64,000 nucleotides of DNA from an uncultured Verrucomicrobiota bacterium (GTDB taxonomy: Bacteria; Verrucomicrobiota; Verrucomicrobiia; Opitutales; Opitutaceae). The notes beneath the pieces were generated by a model. That model had not been told where the DNA came from. It made no database searches and saw only the letters and a list, made by a program, of their open reading frames with translations. Shown here in pieces: positions 45,369 to 55,876 of this stretch (within the stretch, counting starts at the first letter, position 1; each line of letters opens with the position of its first letter). The DNA lies in the NCBI GenBank assembly GCA_903898675.1, contig CAIUGM010000038.1:62001-126000 (forward strand), written 5' to 3'. The position numbers and the translations under genes are program-made.

Positions 45369-46471
45369 TGGTAATAAAAGGACAACGTGATCGTCTGCTC
45401 CTCGCCGAGGACGGAAATCATCTGCTCGGTCCACTTGCGGTAAGGCTGCGGATCAGTAATGGCGCTCTCGCAGGACAACACGCCTTGTTTCCCACTGTCG
45501 GAGTCCTCCACCTTGATGATCTCCGTCTCGCCCTTGGAGTTGATCTTGAAGGTGACGACGACATGCGACCCGCGCGGCGGGGAAACGTGACTGTCCTCCA
45601 GGATGCGGTACCACGACACCTGGATGATCTCGAGCATCTCGTGCATGTACTCGCCGTACTCGCTCCACCGGGCATCCATGCCGAGGACGCCGACGTTCTG
45701 CACGCCGGTGACGCGGTTGGTCAGGATGGTTGAGCGCGGGGCCGTCAGTCGAGGCCGCGCCTTGGGCTGCGCCTTGCTGGTCTGGTTCACGGCCACGAGG
45801 CCACCGGTGGGATCCTTCGCGTCGTGCGCCCCCTCGACCTCCTGGTCGGCGTGGGTGGTGGGAGACTTGGACTTGGAAATATTGGAGGCGATCCCGTCGT
45901 CGGACTTGCCCTCGTTCTTTTCCGTGCCGGCCAGGGGAGTCTGCTCGGCGCGGGCCTTCAGTTCTTCCTGGGTTTGCTTGCTGTCGTCCTTGACCACCTG
46001 CGGGGAAGCTGCGGCGCCCTGCTGCGGCTTCGCGAGGTTGCCGGTGACGATCGAGGCGTCATTCTTGATCTGGTCCTGCGCATTGGTGATGCTCGGACGG
46101 TTTTCGGGATCTTTTTCCTTGGCCGGGTCGGGCTGGGCGGACTGCTGGTTGCGGTTGCTAAAATTCGGGGTCTTGTCGGGTGTATTCTCCGGTGCATCCG
46201 GGTTGGTGTCGACGTAACGGAAGGGATTCTGCTTCGGCGGTTCCGGCATCGGATCCAGCTGGAAATCGAAGGTCTTCCCCTTGTTGGTCTTGACCGCGAT
46301 CCCGCGGTGCGAGCCGTTGAATTTGTTCAGGCCGAACTGGGGGGAAAGCCAGATCAGCAGCAGGTGGAACAGGATCGTGCAGGCGATGCCAATGGCAATG
46401 GACCGGTGCACCGGATCTTCATCGCGCAGGGCCTTTGCCTTCTTCCTCGGCTCTTGGGTTTGGGTTACCAC
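45365..46471 (-). CDS. TonB-like protein with disordered linker
   Basis: 368 residues. One membrane segment lies at about residues 25-44 (IAIGIACTILFHLLLIWLS). Residues 90-260 are rich in Gln, Asn, Lys, Asp and Pro and likely disordered. The C-terminal part (about 275-368) contains MLEIIQVSWYRILEDSHVSP and VTFKINSKGETEIIKVEDSD, which resembles TonB/TolA C-terminal domains. It is therefore probably a periplasm-spanning transducer without an adjacent ExbB/ExbD pair; the exb-like operon is 8 kb away. The family match is moderate. Confidence 0.7.
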   Translation of the reverse strand: MVTQTQEPRKKAKALRDEDPVHRSIAIGIACTILFHLLLIWLSPQFGLNKFNGSHRGIAVKTNKGKTFDFQLDPMPEPPKQNPFRYVDTNPDAPENTPDKTPNFSNRNQQSAQPDPAKEKDPENRPSITNAQDQIKNDASIVTGNLAKPQQGAAASPQVVKDDSKQTQEELKARAEQTPLAGTEKNEGKSDDGIASNISKSKSPTTHADQEVEGAHDAKDPTGGLVAVNQTSKAQPKARPRLTAPRSTILTNRVTGVQNVGVLGMDARWSEYGEYMHEMLEIIQVSWYRILEDSHVSPPRGSHVVVTFKINSKGETEIIKVEDSDSGKQGVLSCESAITDPQPYRKWTEQMISVLGEEQTITLSFYYQ

Positions 46472-46481
46472 TGGTTTGAAA

Positions 46482-47069
46482 TCAACGCGTCTGACCCGCT
46501 TGAGTCAAAAGTTGTTTCATTTCTTCCAGCGGTAAACCCACAATATTTGTCAGGGAGCCGGTAAAGCCCGCCAGAATGAGCCCGGCCTGCTCCTGAATGG
46601 CGTAGCCGCCGGCCTTGTCCAAGGTGTGCACCCGGCTGAGGTAAAGCTCGATCGTGGCCTCGTCGAACGCCTTCAAGGTCACCTCGCTGGCCACGCCCTG
46701 CTCGAGGCGCAGGCCGTCCCGAAGGCGGCGAACCGCGAGGCCCGTGAACACGGTGTGGGTCCGTCCGCTGAGCATCCGGAGCATTGCCCGGGCCTCGGCG
46801 CCGTCGCGCGGCTTGTTCAAGACGGTCTGATTGATGAAAACGGTCGTGTCCGCCCCGATCACGGTGGCGTCCGGGTGCCGGGCGGCCACCCAGTCGGCCT
46901 TGAGGGCGGCGTTGTGCCGGACCATTTCCCGCGGATCGGCGTCGGGTGCCTCATATTCGGTGACCTCGGCCGGGATGATATCGAAAGGCACCCCCAGCTG
47001 GGCGAGCAGCTCCTGGCGCCGCGGCGAGGCGGAGGCGAGAATCAGGCGGGAAATCACCGGAACGGTCAT
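46482..47069 (-). CDS. maf: Maf-family nucleotide pyrophosphatase
   Basis: 195 residues. LILASASPRRQELLAQLG is the N-terminal nucleotide-binding signature. VIGADTTVFINQTVLNKPRD holds the metal-binding residues, and MLRMLSGRTHTVFTGLAV is the next conserved motif. Maf enzymes hydrolyse non-canonical or pyrimidine nucleotides to monophosphates and are linked to septum formation. The start at 47069 (MTVPVISRLI) is chosen over 47141. The TonB-like gene begins 10 bases beyond its stop codon on the same strand. Confidence 0.95.
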   Translation of the reverse strand: MTVPVISRLILASASPRRQELLAQLGVPFDIIPAEVTEYEAPDADPREMVRHNAALKADWVAARHPDATVIGADTTVFINQTVLNKPRDGAEARAMLRMLSGRTHTVFTGLAVRRLRDGLRLEQGVASEVTLKAFDEATIELYLSRVHTLDKAGGYAIQEQAGLILAGFTGSLTNIVGLPLEEMKQLLTQAGQTR

Positions 47070-47168
47070 GGCGTCGCACAGTAGGCGCGAATAAGCGTTC
47101 ACGGCTAGCGGAATCCAAGGCTTGGGGTTGCAGTCCAGCACTTTGCCCTCAAGTTCCCCGGGAGCATT

Positions 47169-48812
47169 ATGCGCATCGGTCTAGCCCAGATAAACACCAT
47201 CGTCGGGGACCTCGCCGGCAACAGCCAGCGAATCCTCGCGGCTTATCGCACCCTGGTCGCCCAGGGCGCCGAGCTGGTTCTGTTCCCCGAACTGGTCGTC
47301 TGCGGCTACCCGCCGTGGGATCTGCTGTTCAAGAAGCGTTTTATCGCCGACGTCGAGCAGGCGACCCGGACGATCGCCGCCCAGATCGGACCCGTGCCGG
47401 CGCTGATCGGTTACACCGAGGCGAACACGACCGGCCACGGCCGCGCGGCGTTCAATGCCGCCGCCTTTTGCCTGAACGGGAAGATCGTGGCCTCGGCCCG
47501 CAAATGCCTGCTGCCGACCTACGATGTCTTCGACGAAGACCGGTACTTTGAAGCCGCCACCCAGCCGACCATCGTGGAATATGGCGGGCTGCGCCTCGGC
47601 CTGACCATTTGCGAGGATATTTGGATTCATCCGCTGGTCCCCACGCGCCGGCTCTACGACCTCGACCCGGTCAAGTGGCTCCGCGACCAGCGGATCGACC
47701 TGCTGCTGAATCTTTCCGCGAGCCCCTGGCGGCTGGGCATCAACGCCGTGCGCCGGACCCTGGTCGCCGACGCCGCCCGCGCCTGCGGCTGTCCCGCCGC
47801 CTACTGCAATTCGGTTGGCGGCAACGACGAGCTCATCTTCGAGGGCCGCAGCGTCGTGTGCGATGCCCAGGGTAAGGTCCTCGGCGGTCTCGCCGCCTTC
47901 CGCGAGGATCTCCAGGTCATCGACCTGGCGGCCGCCGGCCCGGCGCTGATTCATCCGACCTATGAGCAGGAGGAACTCGCCGATGCCTATGATGCCCTCG
48001 TGCTCGGGGTCCGCGACTACGCGCAGAAAACCGGCTTCAAGAAGGCGTTGATCGCGTTGTCCGGCGGCATCGACTCGGCCCTGACGGCCGTCCTCGCGGC
48101 CGAGGCACTCGGCCCGAAGAACATCATCGGCGTCAGCCTGCCCTCGGTGATTTCGAGCCAGCACAGCAAGGACGATGCCCGGATCCTCGCCGAAAACCTC
48201 GGCATCGAATACCACACCCTGTCCATCGCCGACACCGTGGCCGCCGCCGAGCAAACGCTGGAGCCGTTGTTTGCCGGACGGCCGCGGGACATCGCCGAGG
48301 AAAACATCCAGGCCCGCGCGCGCGGGCTGATCATGATGGCCATCTCGAACAAGTTTGGCGCCCTGCTGCTCACCACCGGGAACAAGAGCGAACTCGCCGT
48401 CGGGTATTGCACGCTTTACGGCGACATGTGCGGCGGCCTCGCCGTCATCTCCGACGTCTTCAAGATGCAGGTCTACGCGCTCTCCCGCTGGATCAACCGC
48501 CACCGGGAGATCATCCCGGCATCGAGCATCGAGAAGCCGCCCAGTGCCGAGTTGCGCCCGAATCAGACGGACCAGGACAGCCTGCCGCCCTACGAGATCC
48601 TCGATGCCATCCTGAAGGGCTACGTCGAGCAGGGCCTGTCGCGCGCGGACCTGGTCGCCCAAGGCTACGACCAGACCGTCGTCAACGACATCGTCCGCAA
48701 GGTCGACCTCAACGAATACAAGCGCAAGCAGGCCGCCCCCGGTTTGAAGATCACCTCCCTCGCCTTCGGCGTCGGCCGCCGGATCCCGATCGTGCAGAAA
48801 TACGTGAACTGA
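47169..48812 (+). CDS. nadE: Glutamine-dependent NAD+ synthetase
   Basis: 547 residues, the length of the two-domain form. The N-terminal glutaminase (nitrilase-like) domain has Glu in [14 protein letters not shown], Lys in [16 protein letters not shown] and the nucleophilic Cys in LTICEDIW. The C-terminal synthetase domain has the PP-loop [14 protein letters not shown] and [20 protein letters not shown]. It makes NAD+ from nicotinate adenine dinucleotide. It is divergent from maf, with the promoter presumably in the gap between. Confidence 0.97.
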   Translation: MRIGLAQINTIVGDLAGNSQRILAAYRTLVAQGAELVLFPELVVCGYPPWDLLFKKRFIADVEQATRTIAAQIGPVPALIGYTEANTTGHGRAAFNAAAFCLNGKIVASARKCLLPTYDVFDEDRYFEAATQPTIVEYGGLRLGLTICEDIWIHPLVPTRRLYDLDPVKWLRDQRIDLLLNLSASPWRLGINAVRRTLVADAARACGCPAAYCNSVGGNDELIFEGRSVVCDAQGKVLGGLAAFREDLQVIDLAAAGPALIHPTYEQEELADAYDALVLGVRDYAQKTGFKKALIALSGGIDSALTAVLAAEALGPKNIIGVSLPSVISSQHSKDDARILAENLGIEYHTLSIADTVAAAEQTLEPLFAGRPRDIAEENIQARARGLIMMAISNKFGALLLTTGNKSELAVGYCTLYGDMCGGLAVISDVFKMQVYALSRWINRHREIIPASSIEKPPSAELRPNQTDQDSLPPYEILDAILKGYVEQGLSRADLVAQGYDQTVVNDIVRKVDLNEYKRKQAAPGLKITSLAFGVGRRIPIVQKYVN

Positions 48813-48817
48813 AACAG

Positions 48818-49198
48818 ATGTTAGCCCCGATCACCCGCATCATCCTCTACGTGAGAAACGTCGATAAGACCGCTGAGTTCTACCAGCGGGTTTTTGAACT
48901 CAAAGTTATCGGCACGCCCGAAAAGGGCTGGATCGAGCTCGGCGGCGGGGGCTGCAATCTCGCCCTGCATCAGGCCGCCAAGACGGCCGGCTTTCGCCGG
49001 GCCGCAGCCAAGATCGTCTTCGGCGTGAAGGATGTAAGCAAGGCCCGGGCCCTTCTGGAAAGGCGCGGCTTGAAACTCGGGGTCATCCACCGCTCGCCTC
49101 ACTCCACCTTTTGCAACGGCAAGGATCCGGAGGGAAACCATCTCTCCATCAGCAGCCGGGGTGTTTTGTCCTCCGGATTAGTGTCACCATTAGGGTGA
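48818..49198 (+). CDS. VOC/glyoxalase-like protein
   Basis: 126 residues of one vicinal-oxygen-chelate domain. ITRIILYVRNVDKTAEFYQR and the closing TFCNGKDPEGNHLSIS match the family, with possible metal ligands in the second beta-alpha-beta module. Members include glyoxalase I, dioxygenases and fosfomycin-resistance proteins, so the substrate is not known. The gene starts five bases after the nadE stop and precedes hemL by 17 bases. Its coding sequence is in a frame that also opens upstream inside nadE, but the fold begins at MLAPITRIIL. Confidence 0.86.
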   Translation: MLAPITRIILYVRNVDKTAEFYQRVFELKVIGTPEKGWIELGGGGCNLALHQAAKTAGFRRAAAKIVFGVKDVSKARALLERRGLKLGVIHRSPHSTFCNGKDPEGNHLSISSRGVLSSGLVSPLG

Positions 49199-49215
49199 AT
49201 TAGTGGTTCAAAAAA

Positions 49216-50493
<1,278 letters not shown>

Positions 50494-50524
50494 GAATGGC
50501 GCGTGTATCTCGTAATGCTGTAGA

Positions 50525-50599
50525 ACCACGAAGTCCCTGCACCCGACCCAGTCTAATGAAACTCTTCCAAGGCTTCGTGCTCTTCGTGTCCTTCGTGGT
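50525..50599. repeat. Dispersed ACCACGAAG repeat with inverted arms
   Basis: ACCACGAAG (50525-50533) is perfectly inverted as CTTCGTGGT (50591-50599). The right half consists of three 9-base units beginning TTCGTG (50574-50600). These units are in frame with the gene that starts at 50556 and encode its signal-peptide core. Confidence 0.75.
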
Positions 50600-52337
50600 G
50601 GTAATGTCCGCCCAGCCGGTGAACGCGCCACTGATCGCCGTGCACGAACTCCAGCCGGGCATGAAGGGCGAGGTCTGGACCGTGTTCAAGGGCCGCGACC
50701 CCGAGCCGTTCGGGGTGCAGGTCACCGGCATTCTGCGCAACGCCCTTGGGCCCGGAAAAAACATGATCCTGTGCGAGCTCACCGACCCGCGCGTGCAGGC
50801 CATGGGAGCCGTCGCCGGCATGAGCGGCAGTCCGCTTTACATTGAAGGCAAGCTGGCCGGCGTGCTTTCCTACCAGATCCAGCGCTTCGAGACGGTGCGT
50901 TACGCGGGCTTCACGCCGATCAGCGACATGCTGGAAGTGAGCACGCTCCCCGCGACGAACAACAACGGCTTCGTGCCCATTCCCATCCCGGTCAAGGGCG
51001 GCCGCGACACCCGCGCGACGGAGGTGGCCTCGACCCCGTTCCGCGCGATGACCCCGGCCTTCGCCGTGGGCGGACTCGCGCCCAACGTCGCCGCGGCCCT
51101 CGAGCCGCAGTTCAGCGCACTGGGGTTGAACGTCACCGCGCTCGGCGGCAACGACGGCGGTGGCGATACCGCCTTGACCGAGGCCAAGCCGGAAACCGGC
51201 AGTCAAACATCCCTCCGGCCGGGTGACGTTGTCGCCGTGGCCCTCGCCACGGGTGACATCAGCCTCGCGGGCACCGGCACGGTTTCCTACGTCGACGGCA
51301 GCCACATTCTCGCCTTCGGTCATCCCATGATGTCCCTGGGCGCCACCGAGCTGCCGATGGCCTCGGCCGAGATCGTCACGATTTTGCCGAGCCAGTACAA
51401 TTCCATCAAGGTCAGCAACACGGGCGGCATCATCGGCTCCTTCAGCCAGGATCGTCTCTCCGGCATCTACGGCGAGCTCGGCCGCAAGCCGGTGATGGTG
51501 CCGGTCGAGGTCACCTTTCCCGGCCGCATCAACCGGCGGGCCCTGCACTTCTCGGTGGTCCGGAACGAGCAGGTGCTGCCGTCGATCGCCGCCGCCGGAC
51601 TCGCGCAGGCCGTCATGGGCTCCAACGAATCAGGCCTCGCCCGCGGCTTCCAGGTGACGACCACCGTTGAGTTCCCCGGCCTCAGCCCCGTGGTGCTCAG
51701 ACAGATTTATGCCGGCCCGCAGGGCTTCAACCAGGGCCTGTCGGAATTCGTGGGGAATCTTTCCCTGTGGCTGTTCAACCCCTATGAGCGCGTTTTCCCG
51801 GACCGGATCCGCTTCAGCGTGGAGAGCACACCCGAGATCCCCCAGGGCGTTGTCGAGCAGCTGCAGGTTTCCCGCGCGGAGGCCGCGCCGGGCGAGCACC
51901 TCGACGTCACGGTGGGCTGGCGCGGATTCCAGCGCGAGGCGCTGAGCGAACTGACCGGCCTCACCATTCCCCGCGAATGGGCCGGCAAGGACCTGGAGAT
52001 CGTGCTGACCACCGGGCCGGGACTTGATGAACTGACCGGCCGCTCCCATATGGTGCAGGTGGCGCAGCTGCGCAGCTTCGAGGAATACATTTCCGCCCTC
52101 CGTGATTTCCGGCTGACCGATGGACTCTACCTGGCCGTGGTCGAGAAATCCCGGCTGTTCAGTGACCAGCGCAGCACGACGCAGGACATGCCCGGCTCGC
52201 TCTCCCGCATCGCCACCAGCGCCGACGAGGCGCGGTTCCAGAAGGAGGACGCCGTGACCCCCCTGTGGGAAAAGCACCTGCTGCCGGGCCGGCTCTTCAA
52301 CATCCTCATCCGCAAGCCGCTCAAGGTCACGGACTGA
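50556..52337 (+). CDS. SpoIVB-type (S55) peptidase domain protein
   Basis: 593 residues. A signal peptide at the start has core FVLFVSFVV (residues 7-15). The S55 domain follows: MKGEVWTVFKG, GAVAGMSGSPLYIEGKLAG with a candidate nucleophilic Ser, and ILAFGHPMMSLG. SpoIVB peptidases signal across membranes during sporulation in Bacillus, and related domains occur in non-sporulating bacteria in unknown roles. The C-terminal 250 residues are a beta-rich region I do not recognise. The start at 50556 (MKLFQGFVLF) gives a proper signal peptide. The propeller-like gene follows 127 bases downstream. Confidence 0.85.
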   Translation: MKLFQGFVLFVSFVVVMSAQPVNAPLIAVHELQPGMKGEVWTVFKGRDPEPFGVQVTGILRNALGPGKNMILCELTDPRVQAMGAVAGMSGSPLYIEGKLAGVLSYQIQRFETVRYAGFTPISDMLEVSTLPATNNNGFVPIPIPVKGGRDTRATEVASTPFRAMTPAFAVGGLAPNVAAALEPQFSALGLNVTALGGNDGGGDTALTEAKPETGSQTSLRPGDVVAVALATGDISLAGTGTVSYVDGSHILAFGHPMMSLGATELPMASAEIVTILPSQYNSIKVSNTGGIIGSFSQDRLSGIYGELGRKPVMVPVEVTFPGRINRRALHFSVVRNEQVLPSIAAAGLAQAVMGSNESGLARGFQVTTTVEFPGLSPVVLRQIYAGPQGFNQGLSEFVGNLSLWLFNPYERVFPDRIRFSVESTPEIPQGVVEQLQVSRAEAAPGEHLDVTVGWRGFQREALSELTGLTIPREWAGKDLEIVLTTGPGLDELTGRSHMVQVAQLRSFEEYISALRDFRLTDGLYLAVVEKSRLFSDQRSTTQDMPGSLSRIATSADEARFQKEDAVTPLWEKHLLPGRLFNILIRKPLKVTD

Positions 52338-52354
52338 ACCCCTCATTCATGTTT

Positions 52355-52448
52355 GTCCTTCTGCGCGCAGCGAAGAATCCAGTGCCTGCGATCTGCGCAT
52401 GGCTGCCGTGAATCAATCCCACCGATCCTTCGCCCCGCTCAGGATGAC
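52355..52448. repeat. Dispersed GTCATCCTGAGC-type inverted repeat
   Basis: The left arm (52355-52380) and the reverse complement of the right arm (52424-52448) both resemble the GTCATCCTGAGCGNNGCGAAGGAT element that recurs in many bacterial genomes. The arms differ at several positions and are separated by about 43 bases. The element lies in the gap between the S55 gene and the next. Confidence 0.7.
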
Positions 52449-52464
52449 CGCTCCTTTTAATCAT

Positions 52465-54693
52465 ATGCCCTCCCGCCTTCTTTTCGTGTGTCTCGTGTGT
52501 TTCGTGGTGACCCTCAAAGCCGATCCGCTGACCAAGCAGATCGAGGTGGATTTCGGCCGCGATGTGGCGAGCCGCAATCTCAAGGGGCTCGCGACCCGCT
52601 CCGACGGCCGGGTGTTGCCCGGACCGGTCTTCACCGACCTCGACGGACCCAAGCTCGGCGATATTCTCTGGGTACTCAAACCGGCCGGACCGGAGCGCTT
52701 CCTCGTCGGCACCGGTCCCACCGGCCGGGTCCAGGAAGTGACCTTCAACCCCAAGGACAACTCCTATGCCGTCAAGGAAGCCGCCCACGTGACCGAGCCC
52801 CAGGCCATCGCGGTGCAGCCACTCGCGGACGGCACCATGCTGGTTGGTACCTCACCGACCGCGGCGATCTACCTCGTGAAGGACGGCAAGAACCTGACGC
52901 GCCTGCCGCTGCCGGCCGACTCCGTGTTTGATTTCCTGCCGCTGCCCGACGGCACGGTGCTCGCCGCCACCGGCAATCCCGGCAAAATCTACCGGATCGA
53001 CCTGAAGAAATTCGCCCGCGCTGGAGTCATCGAGGGCAAGATCACGGACGATAAGATAATCGCCGACAAGGGCGTGACCGTGTTTGGCGAGATCCGCGAC
53101 CGCAACGTGCGCAAACTCGCGCGGCTCACCGACGGGCGGGTGATCGCGGGTTCCTCGCCCAAGGGCAACGTGTACGCCTTCGCCGCCACCGGCGGGGCGC
53201 CCGTCATTCTCCAGGAGAACCGCGAATCCGAAGTCGTCGACCTGCTGCCCACGGAAGACGGCGGCTTCTATGCCGGCGTTGTCGCCACCCCGAGCGAGGC
53301 GAACCGGATCAGCCGCCTGGCCGAGCTCAAGGAAACCAAGGAAGGCAAGGAGGAGATCAAGGAGCCCAAACCCGGCTTCACCGGCCGCTCCAGTGTCGTG
53401 CGCTTTCCGGCGGACGGCTACCCCGAGGGGGTCTTCGCCAAGACGAACATCGCCCTCTACCGGGTGATCCGCCACCAGGACTGGCTCCTGCTGACCGCGG
53501 GCGAACAAGGCGACGCGTTCGGCTACGATTCCGTGGCCCGGCGCACGCTGACTTTCGCCGGCAGCGCCTCGGCGCAGTTGAACGACATCGCGCCGCTGGG
53601 CGCGGACCGCTATCTGCTGCTGCGGAACAACGCGCCCGGCCTGGCTGTGATGTCCTTTGTTCCCGCCCAGACCCGCGAACTCGAGACCAAGCGGCTTGAT
53701 CTCGGACAGCCCGCGGAGCTCGGCGGATTCCGCTTCTCGCGCTTGCGCGGCATCGACGGCGCGGCGCTCAAGGTCGAGGTTCGCACCAATTTCGGCAGCG
53801 ACGAGCTCGAGGGCTGGACGCCCTGGACCGAGCTGAAGCTGCGCGACGGCGCCTTCTACGCCGAGGGCCTGCGCGGCCGTTATGCCCGCGTGCGGTTGCA
53901 GATTCCGGCCACGGCGACGGACTTCCAGCTGGACCGCGCCACGCTGTACGACCTGCCCCAGAACCGCCGCCCCACGCTCGCGGACTTCCGGATTTTCGCG
54001 CCGAATCTGGGCCTGATCCCCGCCAGCGAGCCGGTGCCCGCCGCCGTCGCCACCCTCGGCCAGTTGCTGTTTCCCGCCCTGCGCGAAGGCAAGGAGGACG
54101 GCGAGAAACGCAAGGGCGCCTTCATGAACAGCCAGGTCGTACCCCAGACCGGCACGCAGCTCGTGTACTGGACGGTCAATGATCCGGACGGCGATACCCT
54201 TGCCTACACCTTCTCGATCCGGTCGGAAAACTCCGACACCTGGACTGATCTCGCCGTGAACACCACGGACAATTACGTCGAGTTCGAGACCGGCTCGCTA
54301 CCCGAGGGACTCTACCTCACGCGGCTCGCGGTGGCGGAGCAGGCCCCCCGGCCGGCGAAACAACGCCTGAGCTACACCTTTGAAACCGACAACCTGCTGG
54401 TCGACCGGACCCCGCCCGTCATCACCGCCTCGTCCGTGCAGCGCAACGACGGCCTGCTCCTGATTTCAGTCGAGGGCCGCGACGCCCTTTCACTGCTCGA
54501 GGGCGCGGAGTACGTGTTGAACAACGGCGTGCATGAGACCGTGACGCATCCCGCGGACGGCATCCTCGACAGCAAGCAGGAGCGCTTCGTTCTCGAACTC
54601 CCCGAGGCCCGCGCCGCCGGCGCCACCTCCGTCCAGGTCCTGCTCTATGACTCGGCGGGCAACGCGAGCTCGACGCGACTAACGTTGAAGTAG
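52465..54693 (+). CDS. Secreted propeller-like protein of unknown function
   Basis: 742 residues. The signal peptide core is FVCLVCFVV (residues 7-15), built from the same repeat type as in the preceding gene. The body contains repeating segments such as PLADGTMLVGTSPTAAIYLV, PLPDGTVLAATGNPGKIYRI and LTDGRVIAGSSPKGNVYAFA, which look like WD40- or NHL-type propeller blades. The C-terminal 200 residues contain Ig-like beta segments (TYWTVNDPDGDTLAYTFSI type). I do not recognise an enzyme domain. It may act with the S55 protein, based on position only. The start at 52465 is preferred to 52399. Confidence 0.78.
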   Translation: MPSRLLFVCLVCFVVTLKADPLTKQIEVDFGRDVASRNLKGLATRSDGRVLPGPVFTDLDGPKLGDILWVLKPAGPERFLVGTGPTGRVQEVTFNPKDNSYAVKEAAHVTEPQAIAVQPLADGTMLVGTSPTAAIYLVKDGKNLTRLPLPADSVFDFLPLPDGTVLAATGNPGKIYRIDLKKFARAGVIEGKITDDKIIADKGVTVFGEIRDRNVRKLARLTDGRVIAGSSPKGNVYAFAATGGAPVILQENRESEVVDLLPTEDGGFYAGVVATPSEANRISRLAELKETKEGKEEIKEPKPGFTGRSSVVRFPADGYPEGVFAKTNIALYRVIRHQDWLLLTAGEQGDAFGYDSVARRTLTFAGSASAQLNDIAPLGADRYLLLRNNAPGLAVMSFVPAQTRELETKRLDLGQPAELGGFRFSRLRGIDGAALKVEVRTNFGSDELEGWTPWTELKLRDGAFYAEGLRGRYARVRLQIPATATDFQLDRATLYDLPQNRRPTLADFRIFAPNLGLIPASEPVPAAVATLGQLLFPALREGKEDGEKRKGAFMNSQVVPQTGTQLVYWTVNDPDGDTLAYTFSIRSENSDTWTDLAVNTTDNYVEFETGSLPEGLYLTRLAVAEQAPRPAKQRLSYTFETDNLLVDRTPPVITASSVQRNDGLLLISVEGRDALSLLEGAEYVLNNGVHETVTHPADGILDSKQERFVLELPEARAAGATSVQVLLYDSAGNASSTRLTLK
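52483..52509 (+). repeat. Three in-frame 9-base repeat units in a signal peptide
   Basis: TTCGTGTGT, CTCGTGTGT and TTCGTGGTG follow each other without gaps, in frame with the start at 52465. They encode residues 7-15 (FVC LVC FVV). The preceding gene has the equivalent units TTCGTGCTC, TTCGTGTCC and TTCGTGGTG at 50574-50600, also coding for residues 7-15. Confidence 0.9.
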
Positions 54694-54706
54694 CGCCGGC
54701 GTCCGC

Positions 54707-55876
54707 TCACGCCGGCTCCGGGGCGATGGGGATCATGACGTGGCACGTGGTGCCCGTGCCGAGCGTGCTTTCAATGCGCAGGCTCCCGCCCATGCGCCGC
54801 AGAATCTGCTGCACGATGAAGAGCCCGACCCCGAGTCCCTGCTGTTCATATTTTTTGCGGTCGAATTGCCGGAAGGCCCCGAGGACCTTGATCTGCTGCT
54901 CTGTCATGCCCCGGCCGGCATCCCGGACGGTCAGATGCAGCTTCTGCCCGGCGGGCCGCGCGATCAGTTGGACGAGCGCGCCGGGCCGGGAGAAACTGAA
55001 GGCGTTGTCGACCAGCTCCTCGACGAGCATGGCCAGTTCCTGCGCCCCGGCGTTCAGGGTCGCGCCGGCCAGGTCCATCTTCAGGTTGGCCCGCGGTTTT
55101 TGCCGCTTGGCGGCCGCGAGCGCCCCCTGCTCGATCAACTGTGTCACGCTGGCCGGGGAGATCGTGGGGAACGGCGTTGCGGAATCCGGGTTCAGCCGGT
55201 CGAGCGTGAAAAGGTAATTGCGCAGCGTGCGATGCAGCCGCTGGCCGGACTGCTGGATGTTCTGCAGCGCCTCGGTGATCTCCTGGGGCGTCATCGTGTC
55301 GATGTCCTGTTCCAGCAGCTCGGTGAAGCCCATGATCCCGGTCAGCGGCGTGAAAAATTCATGCGGCAGACACTTGTGCAGGTTGTCCCGCAGCTGCCCG
55401 ATGAGCCGGTCCTCCCCGTGGGTACTGATCTCCTTGCGGCGGAGCCGGGCGTGGACGCACGCCACCAGCGTATCGAGGGTGAACGGCTTCAGGAGGAAAT
55501 CATCCGCGCCGAGATCCATGCCGGCCCGCGGATGCGCAAAGAGCGTGTTGCCGGTCATGAAGACAAACGGGCAGTCGCCCAGGTCGGGATCCGCCCTGAT
55601 TTCCTGCAGCAGGCGGTGCCCGTTCTTGCCCGGCATGTTGATGTCGCAGAGAATCAGGTCGGGCTGGCGCGTGTGCGCGGTGGTCCAGCCCTCGGCCGCG
55701 CTACTGGAAAAGACCGTCTGGTAACCGAAGGCCTGGAGGCCCGCGGTCAGGGCGGCGCCCAGCGGGGCATCATCGTCGATGATGTGGATGGTATGCGTTC
55801 GATCAATGGGCGGCATATTGCTGGAAATCGAGCCGGGCAACGCGGCCGGCGGACTGGTCGGGTCGGTGGTGGTCAT
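54707..55876 (-). CDS. Receiver-histidine kinase hybrid
   Basis: 389 residues. An N-terminal receiver domain (about residues 28-145) carries HIIDDDA, the Asp in LILCDINMPGKNG and Lys in LLKPFTLD. A kinase domain follows with the H-box LPHEFFTPLTGIMGF, N-box VEELVDNAFSFS and G-boxes DAGRGM and GLGVGLFIVQQI. No transmembrane or sensor domain is present, so input probably arrives by phosphotransfer to the receiver. It overlaps the second kinase gene by four bases and forms a signalling set with it and two NarL-type regulators. Confidence 0.92.
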   Translation of the reverse strand: MTTTDPTSPPAALPGSISSNMPPIDRTHTIHIIDDDAPLGAALTAGLQAFGYQTVFSSSAAEGWTTAHTRQPDLILCDINMPGKNGHRLLQEIRADPDLGDCPFVFMTGNTLFAHPRAGMDLGADDFLLKPFTLDTLVACVHARLRRKEISTHGEDRLIGQLRDNLHKCLPHEFFTPLTGIMGFTELLEQDIDTMTPQEITEALQNIQQSGQRLHRTLRNYLFTLDRLNPDSATPFPTISPASVTQLIEQGALAAAKRQKPRANLKMDLAGATLNAGAQELAMLVEELVDNAFSFSRPGALVQLIARPAGQKLHLTVRDAGRGMTEQQIKVLGAFRQFDRKKYEQQGLGVGLFIVQQILRRMGGSLRIESTLGTGTTCHVMIPIAPEPA

